Source: Phallus indusiatus (taxonomy: Eukaryota > Basidiomycota > Agaricomycetes > Phallales > Phallaceae). From it: a stretch of 64,000 nt of DNA. A program made the translations under genes and the position numbers. Every line of letters begins with the position of its first letter. Position 1 is the stretch's first letter. Shown one piece after another: positions 55,029 to 64,000 of this stretch. A model generated the notes under the pieces. It searched no databases and was not told where the DNA came from. It was given only the letters and a program-made list of their open reading frames with translations. The DNA lies in NCBI GenBank assembly GCA_027605045.1, contig JAQFWX010000004.1:1374683-1438682 (forward strand), given 5' to 3'.

Positions 55029-58000
55029 ATGGACGGGCCTGCTAACTCGGGAAATCCAATGGACTCGCTTACTCTTGGGCAGCTCAAATCTATGGTTAAT
55101 ACGCAATCTAAAACCAGGGTTCGTGATAATATATATCCTCATGACCCAATAAAGTTAGTATTCACGCGTCTCCCAGCAATCGTATTATGATTTTCGCTAT
55201 GAGGATGAAAACACGGTTTTCAACGAGCTAGAAGAATTTTTCTCGTATGTCGAGGTATCTCAGGTCGCTGAAAACTGGAAATCCTGGCAGGGTTCTTTCT
55301 CTGGAGGTACCTTTACTCTTTTCATCTTTATTCCTCCAATAATCGACGTTTAAGAATGGATCAAATCATCCCTTCAAACACGCAAGACTCACGTGGAATT
55401 ACTGTTAGAAACTTTAGAACACCGTGACGCAGAGATCCGCTTCACTAGTGCCAGAAGACTGCTATACATCTTACAAGGTGTTTCTAGTATCCCCGTACTT
55501 TGAGTGCTATTCATCCTCTTCAGGTACTTTTGGCGAGACAACTTCACCGGAACACCAACTGCACTGGATAATAGAGAATTGTAAAGTCGTACGCTCTGCA
55601 AATGGCATTCCTATAATCGTCGAAGCCACGAAGATGGCAAGTTCTAAGCTTGAGTTTTTGAGGTTTGTGCGAGGTTAACCGCGCTATCTTTGGATCGTTA
55701 ACTATTCATCCTCCCCTTAGTAATTTATCAGATTCTGATATGTCTTACTTCAACATATCCGCATCGGAGCGCCAAGATTTCGTGGAAGAAACATGTACAG
55801 AATTATCAGTTTATCTGGGAATGCTCTACTTCCTGATCGAGATTCTCAAAGGAGATGAAGAATTTGGAGAAGAACTAAGTACTGTATATTCTTCTACAAA
55901 CACTCCCCTTCTGAACATATCTCGGCAGTGAGCCTGGATCCTCCATTACCAATTTACATTATCAATCTTTTGGGATCACTAAAAGAACGGAGTGCAAAAG
56001 GCTACCCAATGAAAAAGGTTTGCTCTCTGTCATAGACGACCATTGAGGCTTATTCTATGACCATTAGTTACTCCTTGTACTCTGGAAGACACTTCTGACC
56101 ACGTGTGGTGGCATTCGAGAACTCGCGCGATGTAAAAGATTAACACGCGAATTATGTGGCCTAACACAAGAAGAGGATACCAATGTGCGAATTAAATCCT
56201 CACCATCGGATTTTATGGTGTTTCGTCACGAGACATCTGTGAAATACCCAACGTTTACTCCTGTACCTGCGTCTGATCAGCCAGCGTCGAGACTTTCGGA
56301 AGCCTTTTCGCCGATTCCCATCCGTTCTCACTATCCTCATCAGGATCCACACGCGCAAGGTTTCAATCCCCCCGACTCGCTCGCCAATCACGTTTATGGA
56401 CTCCCCCGCGGGCCTGCTCCTGGACCTTTCCCTGGAACGCCCGCCCCTACGCCACCTCCTTCTCCAAAGCCGAAAAAGCAACAGTACCAGACCGATCAAA
56501 GTCGTCCTTTCCTATTTCCTTTCTCCTCCAAAATGTCACTACGTAACCAGAAATTAGTTCCTTTTGCCATTGACGAGGCCGACCGACTTTACGAAAGGCA
56601 TATGTACATTAGTGCTGCTTTATGGCAGATGGCAAAAACGAGGGAAGAATGCATTCTGGATGAAAGTGGATTGAACAGTCTTCCGAGTAAGAGTGAAGGC
56701 TTTTCTTCGTGGTCTCAAGACAGGCGGTATTCGGTCATCTCAACAATTGGCAACGGAGATGAGGGCGAGAAACTTTACGACATTGCAATCTTGGACCAAA
56801 AATTAGCCGAAGCAGAAGCAAATATCAAGAAAAATCAGTTTTGTGAAGATCGAGGGCGACTCAGAAAAGCACAAGAGCGTAAACAAGATTTGTTACGGCT
56901 GAAAAGGGTCGAGAATATTTATGTAACTTACTATTATTTTTATATATGTTTGCCACCTTTTCAAGCTCACACATAGGCCTCGACACTACCTGCCATGCAA
57001 GGCTTTGTGCTAGTCCTCTTGAAGCTTCTACTAGCGTCGGTGCATGCGGCTTCAGGGCAGCCGCCCCCTTCCGCGACGTCCAACAGTGGATTTCCTAACA
57101 TGAGCCAAGGTAAGAACATTTCTTATGCCTAACACATTCTTATTTTTTTAGATATGCCCCTCCCGCCCCCTCCGCCTCCGACGCTTGAAGAAATGGATGT
57201 AATGAGGCACCGCGAAATAACTTCGAAAGCAGTGTCTGCTATCTTAATGTTGATTTTACAATGGTTCAAAGTCTCACGTACAGCTTTTCTTCTTCATTCA
57301 AGTCACTTCCATCTCTTATATTATCTTATCATCCGTAGACGTCATGAAGTTTCATCATCTGGGACAACTGCTGTTGGACTCAAACTGTCTTCTTCTAATC
57401 CTGAAGATGTTCGGTCTCCAGGAAGTATCCACCATGGTTGTCACAAAGAATGACTCTCCTGACCACAAGTAAGTTGTATATTTTTTTGTACTAGCCAATA
57501 CTTATGTTTGCTGCGCAGCTTCTTTCGTTACTGCCAACTAAACTTTTCCCGGAATCCCGTTGCATCCAGACCCGAGGATTCCATGTTATCAGCCCCTCCA
57601 AAGCAGACTGTAACCCGAAGAGTCATGTTGCCTAATGGTCAGACTACGGAGGAAGAAATCGACCTATTATCGGATTATTCGTGGCGCAATTTTTTTACCA
57701 GTATAAATTTCGTCCGCATTATGCAAAAATTATCAAAACATAGATCGCACAGAATTTGGCTATTAGTGCAATATAAAAGTTCGGTGAGCTCATATTCTCA
57801 CTCAATTTGGGTAGTTGTCGATTGATGATCTTTCAGGCTATATTAAAACGGATGCTCAAAGTATCACACCCTATGCTACAACTTCACGTATTAAAACTTC
57901 TCAAAAGTCAAGTACCGTATTGCGGTCGCAAGTGGCGTCAGTGTGAGTGAAGCTTTCGGCAAATTCAGAATACAGTGTGACCTTCGCTTTTAGCTAATAT

Positions 58001-58996
58001 GAAGGTTATAACCTCTATATATTTAAACTGTCGGCCAGATTTGCGTGATGAATGGTTGACAGGATTGGAGGTGGAAGATGTACAAGGAGCGTTGGTAGGT
58101 GATTATTATCATTTTCACAAAGACACGATTTAATTTGCGCCTATAGGCCCAAGAAACTGCTCTACGAACACTAATCAAATTCTGTGAGCAATGTTGTGAT
58201 TTCGAGAAAGAGGCCTCTGATAATCTGTGTAGATAACACTAAACGGTATGGAACACCGAATAATGCTGGCCAAAATCAATTCCAGCATCGTCGAACATCA
58301 AGTCAATCCATTCCACCGCTGGAAGGACTCCCAACGGGTCCTGAACTGACGAACATCCGTAACGCGGTCGGAGGTCCTAACGTTGACTTAGATGTATTTC
58401 CTCCCATTCGCTCTCAAGCCCGAGATCCGTCAATATTCCTTCCATACATCTCGGAAGACGTCGGCCTGGAAGACTTCGACGAGGAATATTTGCGAAGCCT
58501 TGGTCTCACAGATGACCATGGTGGGTCGACCCCAGGGGGTACCACGAATGGGTTATCAGCATGGCAAAGATTATCAATGTTTAACCCTGCGGATATAGGG
58601 GCTGATGCCTACTCTGATAGCGAGAGTATTGTTTCAGTAGGAGAGCTCGGTCCTGAGCAGCGATTGGACGAAAGTTCCGCGGACGAGAATATTAATAACT
58701 GGGAGGTATGTGCGATAGGATTAGACACAACTGCTTTCTTAATAATCTCTGGTCTACAGCACATGAGCCCAAAAACTATGGCTGCTTTACCCAAATCTCC
58801 TGCTGGGACACGGCGTTCGAGCTCAGGTTCTGGGCTCAGGCCCGTTCCAACATTCGAGTTAGATGACGGAAGTGCGGTCGATGACGACATGGAAGAATTA
58901 GAAGAGCCAGAAATGGGACCGATGCCTAGAGAACAGCCTGGCCCATTCGCAGGCGGCGGCGGAGTGGACGAAGTGGAATATATGTACAATGAGTAA
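55029..58996 (+). CDS. STRIPAK complex subunit STRIP/Far11 (N1221 and DUF3402 domains)
   Basis: About 16 exons. The ATG at 55029 gives MDGPANSGNPMDSLTLGQLK, and a 58-nt intron joins QSKTR to QSYYDFRYEDEN. The N1221 domain continues with FNELEEFFSYVEVSQVAEN, EHRDAEIRFTSARRLLYIL and GTFGETTSPEHQLHWI, then YPMKKLLLVLWKTLLTT. A long proline-rich linker (GPAPGPFPGTPAPTPPPSP) precedes the DUF3402 half, where KVSHPMLQLHVLKLLKSQ, GRKWRQSNMKVITSIYLNCR and DLRDEWLTG are strongly conserved, then IFLPYISEDVGLEDF. The extreme C-terminus is acidic with a GGGG run. STRIP scaffolds the STRIPAK phosphatase-kinase complex that controls hyphal fusion and development in fungi. Exons after 57000 are short and their exact borders are less certain. 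Confidence 0.88.
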
Positions 58997-59129
58997 CATG
59001 ACAGATGACATGGACAGATGGTGTCGTTTATATTTTCTACACTTTGAGGTATATATGCATTATGTCAAGAAGACAGCAGGGGGGACACTCTCATAAATGG
59101 ACCTTTGAGAGACTCCAGTCTGGTCTTTT

Positions 59130-60439
59130 CTATACGCCAAAAAAGCAATTGAACGCCAGTATAAAACCGCAATGAAGTCCACAAGAAGCTACGCGGTAAC
59201 TGCGATGCTGCTGTTTGATAATCGACTGTTGGATAAAATTAGCAAGAAGCACAGCTAAGTAGCAAGAAAAGGTATACCTTTAAGCTTTTCACGCAGATTT
59301 AACCAAGTTACGGTGGTATCAGTTAAGATGGCGTGAACGTTCCATCTGGCAGCCTTTTCACAGAATTTTCGACTTGAGAAAATCTTGATGTCATGCATCA
59401 TGTATGGCTAACATACCTCCATCATCTCTTCTTCTTTATTTACTGTCCAGACCAAAACCTTTTTTCCGGCGGCAGCGCATTCCGATAGAAATACTTGACC
59501 GTCATAACTGCATAAAGCTCCAAATCTGCGGCACGGGTTAAAAGTGTTTGATCGTGTTTAATTTTTTTCGCTTACTCCAAGGAGAAAACTTCGACATGTG
59601 GCCAAAAGTATTCTTTTGCGGTCCAAGGACTACGGCCGATAAACGCACGGCGCAGGTATCCGACGTGTTTTATGGCGGGCTCAATAAAACACGGATGCCA
59701 AAGACCAAGTAAGATACGCGGAGCCAGAGCCGTTTGCCAGTCTGGAAAGGTCGACAAGCAAGAGTGCACAGCAGAGAACAAACGGTCAGGATCGTTATTA
59801 ACTTTACAATCAATATTTAGTTGAACATGTTTATTGTTTTCCTAAGGACAAAATAAAACTTTGTTATCATCATTTCATACGGAAAAGTGATATCTACCTT
59901 CATTAAGAGAGATAGTGTCTCCAATAAAGTAGGAATAGACTGTTTTGGTTCCTTGATAGTTCTGGCTTTGTTCATTCCGTTCGGGCCATGCCAGTCAAGT
60001 TCGTTGATTGTTCCTGAGATGCGTGAATGGGATATGTCCATAAGGCTTCTCCCCCAAAAACATCACAGAAGGAGCCTACCTTTCATGTCGGTCGTTCTTG
60101 ACAAATCTACTAAATATCAGCAAGCCAGTAACAGGAGCCAAACTGTAAAATGCTACTGACAGGGATCATGAAACATAACAAGTACACCATCCTTCGAGAT
60201 GTGAATATCTGAAAGTTGTTACCATCTCAGAAGGATAACATCCAAATTCGAAAAGGAGTCAACCAGTTTCTATTCCCTCCGCGCCATCTTTCATAGCAGC
60301 TTCAAAACTCGCAAGGGTATTTTCTGGAAGGTAGGCTGAAGCCTACATGGATAGTCACGAATTAGTCACGGTTTATTCACTGACGAAAAATTCATACCCC
60401 TCTATGGCCCCAACACTCAGGAAGAGTTCGAGTGGTCAT
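59130..60439 (-). CDS. Glycerophosphodiester phosphodiesterase (Pgc1-like GDPD)
   Basis: Nine exons: 60439-60398, 60342-60264, 60208-60161, 60109-60080, 60013-59898, 59841-59576, 59525-59417, 59353-59278, 59254-59130; 296 aa. The GDPD core is intact: CWGHRGASAYLPENTLASF, GIETDIHISKDGVLVMFHD with metal-binding Glu-X-Asp and catalytic His, then LSRTTDMKG, QLNIDCKV, ILLGLWHP, KVLVWTVNKEEEM and ILTDTTVTWL. Yeast Pgc1 is a phosphatidylglycerol-specific phospholipase C of this family with a C-terminal tail that targets lipid droplets or ER. Here too the end is hydrophobic (HCGFILAFNCFFGV). There is no signal peptide. Substrate is inferred. No neighbour suggests a pathway, except the adjacent phospholipid acyltransferase on the same strand. 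Confidence 0.88.
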
Positions 60440-60698
60440 TGTGTTTAAAGAATATGAAACAGTGGAATAAGGCCGAAAGGAAAAAAGGCGACGCGTATTC
60501 ATGTTGCGGTGTCAATCGGCTGGAGAATTTTATAGACTCGTTTGGAAAACGGGAATCGGAGCTTTGTCAAGCGGATTTGTCATTTGTACGTGACTGGTAC
60601 TCTAGAGAACGTGCATGCCAGCCTCCAGTCGGTGTCTTTGGAGGAAAATATGATATATATCATGATATCATAAATAAACAAATGGCACTGGGCACTAT

Positions 60699-61806
60699 TT
60701 ATGTCTTCCTGATAACGACCATTCCTTCATCCGATTCGGTCTCAACTACGCTACCCTCACTATTCCGGCGCTTTGTGTTTGTCAACTCAACTTCCTGCGC
60801 AGTTTCATCAGCGAATGTTTCCCTTTTATCTTCCTCGACAGGTACAACTGTCGCTGGTTCACTTTCGTGAGCGATAATAGGCGGTTTGTTTAGAGGAGAA
60901 AGCTCATTTAGTGCTGCTTCCATAACCTCGTGGGCGCGGAGAGCTAAACTCGAGACATCTGCAGTTGTTAGACCTGTGGTTGGAATTGGATCCAAGACTA
61001 ATTTTGGATTAGAATACATACAAGCTATATGGCGCAGAGTAAATGTAGGAATTACCTTTAATTTTTAACTTTCCGGGATTGAATATTCCTGGCCTGTATA
61101 ATCTCCAATAGTTTTCGCAGACAACTGGTATTATCGGCACGCCCGCCTCAATGGCCAAATGAAAGGCTCCTTTCTTGAAAGGTAGTAGGGTATTATCTGA
61201 CTTCAAAGACCGTGTTCCCTCTGGGAAAAGCCAGACGTATATTTTATGAGTCTTGATGGTTTTGGCAGCTTCGACTAAGGACTCGACAGCAGTCGCACTA
61301 TTTGAACGATTCAAAAAGACCGTCCCGCTGATAGAGAGATACTGGCCGAAAATTGGCAACCGCGAGAGCTCTTTTTTGGCAACGATTGTAGACCTCGGCG
61401 GAAATATTCTAATAACAAAGATAATGTCTTTGAAGTCTTCATTTTTACGATCAACATACCTCCCTAGGTAAAGAATATCCAACATGCTCTGGTGATTTCC
61501 TATCAAGACGGCAGGTCCCGCCTCCCTAAATCGATGTTCACCTTCAACTTCATAAGTAATTCCTGTAACTCTTTTCCCAAGGAAATAAAAAGCCCGAGCA
61601 GTAAGGTAATGGATATAATAGCGGTGCCCAATTGGATTCAACGTGAGTCCCAGAAGGAGAGCGTAGAAAGATGCTGCGAGTATAGCGGCAACATAACCTG
61701 TCACGCGAGCATAATACCTGGTAATTGGAGAGTAATATGATACTGATTTAAGAAATAATATGGGTATCGAAAAATAAGCCAGAGACCGAATAAGAGACGA
61801 AACCAT
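60699..61806 (-). CDS. slc1: 1-acyl-sn-glycerol-3-phosphate acyltransferase (Slc1-type PlsC)
   Basis: Three exons, 61806-61460, 61408-61056 and 60997-60699, 332 aa from MVSSLIRSLAYFSIP; an in-frame ATG at 61866 would add 20 residues but is less typical. This ER enzyme converts lysophosphatidic acid to phosphatidic acid. PlsC motifs: GNHQSMLDILYLGR (NHxxxxD catalytic block), FLNRSNSATAV, LFPEGTRSLK (substrate phosphate binding), and VPIIPVVCENYW. Three hydrophobic helices precede the catalytic block. The C-terminal 70 residues are acidic and Thr-rich, longer than in yeast Slc1, and look disordered. The first intron, 61459-61409, is 51 nt, in frame and without stops, so retention would insert 17 residues between catalytic blocks. 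Same strand as the GDPD gene, 260 bp upstream of it. Confidence 0.9.
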
Positions 61807-62067
61807 TTCTTGGAATGGTTGACCAGCAGAACTAGCAGCAAGCGCCCAACACGCCGTGGGGTTCATACAACATGATATAGAATATTCGACCTAGTGACAA
61901 TCGGACGATTTTGCTGGCAAGCAGGCCAAATTCTTTTAAAATCAGAAATCGTGGCATTGACCTTGATTCCCAACTATCTCTTTATTTTTGGACACTAAAG
62001 CTGCAAAGTTGAACAGCCCAGCGAGTGATTCAAAGAAAACAGGCGATGTTATTATGTAAGCTCTAAG

Positions 62068-64000
62068 ATGAATACTTTGCATGAACCATATCTCTTGTCA
62101 AGTTATACTCCTCCTTTACGCTCCATCACCAAGGGTTCTTTTGTTGTAGATGTTACATGCACTGAATATGATCGCAAAGGCTTTGCTACAGTCACTGTTC
62201 AGGGTGACGGCATTCACATACTGGAGGTGCGCTTTTTCCTACTTCCCTACCAATCAAACCAGTGGCAAATTTTCTTGTCGTTAGACTTCAGAAATGCGAC
62301 CAGTGGTTTCACATACATTAGGCCCGGATACTCGTTTTATCTGCCCTTCCATCACTCAGGTTGACGCGTCAGCGACTATGTCGACGTATGCCATCACCAA
62401 TGAGCCAAACACAAGCAACGAAGGCTCAAAACCAAAATACGTTTTAAGAAAATGGACAGACTCATTACTGGATAATGCTACGCCCCTCTCTGAGAAAAAA
62501 TCTTCGCCGGATGTATGTTTTAATTATTTCTCGCTGTACTTCTGTCTGAGCGATTTCCCCTTAGTTTATTGAAAACATTCACCGGCTTTATACCATCCCA
62601 AATAAGCCGTCCAAACTAATCGCGCTATCCGTGTCCGGCCACATGTATATCCTATCGACTGAAACCCTCAATATTGAACAGTTCTTTCAACATAGCACTA
62701 GCACCTCCATCCTTTTCCGTAGCTTCGTTTTCTCGCCAGACTCGTGTACTTTTGCATCCCGACGCGTAAAATCCGACGGCACGTTAATCATGCGATTTAT
62801 CTTAGAAAATAACATTCTTTTTGTAAACTTATGTTTACTTTCGTCTAATAGTATGGAAGAAATTGCCTCCATTCGTCTTTGTCATGGCGAGGTTTGTTTT
62901 ATATAACTATTGGTGTACTTGATTATGAATGCTTATCTGGTTCAGGGAGTTATTGATATTACTTGTTCCACTTCCGGGTATATTATGGTTTTAAGTAAAG
63001 TGTCATTATTTGCTAACTTTTGTCGTATTAATGCATTCGATAGCTTCTAGTGGTGCTCGGAGTATTTTCCGGCTCGACGAGGAAGGGCAACTAATAAAAG
63101 AGGCGACTATAAGCAATCAGCCAGTACATTCGGAGATTGTAACACCCAAATATCGCGGATTCTCTGTGACCTCAATCACATCCTCGTTTGTCTTGCTCGC
63201 TTGCATTGAAGGATCTACAAATTTGCATCTCATGCTACTTGACCTCCGTTTCTCTGTTATCCATACCACCCAAACATTTCCTTTGCCTTCGAATTTGACG
63301 CCTGGACCTAAGAACAGTCTTCAAGTGAAACTGGTAACCGCGACACAAACGGAAGTCGTCATTCGGGTATCACCTTCCAAAGTATCTGAAGCTTCTTCAC
63401 CACGTTCAGCCATCTTTATTTTACCTCTGAATGTGTCGAGGTCCTCTTCTATCGCCCTTGCCATGGGTAAAGCTCAGGTTTGGCCGCCTAAAGCAAAAAT
63501 GTTCCTTTCCCGAGACGACGCGGCGCGTCAAGGCTTGTTAGGACAGATAGAGGCCGCAATAAAAAAGGGCGCACCTCAAGAAGCCGATAACATATTTTTC
63601 ACCTGGGTAAAAACGGAAACTGGAGATAAGGCCATAGTTGATCACCCCGATAGTAAATTCGGTCGCCGATCGGTTCAGGATGCTCACCAAGTTAGTACCT
63701 GAGAGATAAATCGCTAGCTCGTTATTAATTTTATCCCTCAAGGGATCAATATTTCCCAAGATGAGCTATCGCTTTGTCGCCAGCTTGCTCGACATCGTCA
63801 TCCAACCGGCAAAAGCGTCCGATGTCCCTTATTCGTCTGAAATACCGACATATCTCATCGAACGAAAAGCAGTTAGTGACAACATGGTACAAGGAGGTTT
63901 TGTGTCGACTTTGGGTCGTAAAGGCGATTGGGTACTGTAGTCATCTTGATCATCGTTTTTCGGTTCTATTGACTACTCTTGCTAGAAATCGATCTGTGCT
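62068..64000 (+). CDS. NOL11/Utp8-like beta-propeller protein, 5' part only
   Basis: Exons 62068-62226, 62285-62512, 62565-62889, 62946-62994, 63044-63690, 63761-63931; the gene continues past the window edge. The visible part starts MNTLHEPYLLSSYTPPLRSI and contains VVSHTLGPDTRFICPSI, YVLRKWTD and blade-like beta-rich sequence, resembling the N-terminal propeller of NOL11/Utp8, t-UTP components that link rDNA transcription to pre-rRNA processing. The later segment SYRFVASLLDIVIQP to VQGGFVSTLGRKGDW is helical, as expected beyond the propeller. Use of a GTAAAG donor at 62995 is needed to join MVL to TSSGARSIFRL. The assignment is by overall resemblance, not a diagnostic motif. Divergent from slc1 (261 bp between starts). 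Confidence 0.5.

Noticed and set aside
54804..55142. Minus-strand 112-codon frame overlapping the uba1 start and the STRIP 5' region
   Set aside because: Only its last 23 codons ([10 protein letters not shown] onward) are the real first exon of uba1; the upstream part is a shadow of the STRIP first exon.

Overview
The window is a gene-dense stretch of a filamentous basidiomycete genome, most likely Agaricomycetes. The evidence is many short introns (about 43-110 nt) with GT-AG ends and CTAAC-like branch points, a DUF6534 seven-helix membrane protein, an ergosteryl-glucosidase-type GH5 enzyme, and protein features such as the FRGFTF hydrophobic motif of a Ypk1 kinase. I reconstructed splicing by hand and support 26 protein genes, nearly all conserved single-copy housekeeping genes. 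I see no transposon, CRISPR array, rRNA or tRNA.

Layout. 0-7.6 kb: AIM32 (Fe-S thioredoxin-like), a Ypk1 AGC kinase, a small Tim17-like membrane protein and a 13-exon DUF6534 protein. 8.8-17.2 kb: a GH5 steryl-glucosidase-like enzyme, a forkhead factor, Dre2 (cytosolic Fe-S assembly), Bcd1 (box C/D snoRNP) and Mediator subunit 18. 17.2-19.1 kb: the largest gene-poor gap. 19.1-30.2 kb: a Kap120/importin-11 karyopherin, Pex2, a Loa1-like acyltransferase and an ER-type HSP90 with signal peptide and HDEL. 31-38 kb: a 614-aa orphan, an ING/PHD protein and Nop14. 38-46.8 kb: a very large ATR/Mec1 kinase. 46.8-54.9 kb: Yaf9, a tiny Cox7, Dph1, Coa3 and the ubiquitin E1 Uba1. 55-64 kb: a STRIP/Far11 subunit, a glycerophosphodiesterase, an Slc1-type LPA acyltransferase and the 5' part of a NOL11/Utp8-like gene that runs off the right edge.

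Themes, not operons: ribosome biogenesis (Bcd1, Nop14, Utp8-like, Dph1), Fe-S and mitochondria (AIM32, Dre2, Cox7, Coa3), lipid and sterol-glucoside metabolism (GH5, two acyltransferases, GDPD, with Ypk1 upstream in TORC2 signalling), and DNA damage and chromatin (ATR, Yaf9, ING). Genes are often arranged as tight divergent or convergent pairs, with 20-160 bp between them.

I did not find a convincing new multi-gene system. The most interesting points are: an ER HSP90 (GRP94-like) in a fungus, built with 15-nt and 13-nt micro-exons; a DUF6534 gene with a 16-nt micro-exon and one or two GC-AG introns; and at least three conserved genes (ypk1, dre2, ATR) whose reading frames join perfectly if a single base is added to a homopolymer, which points to residual assembly indels rather than real gene loss.
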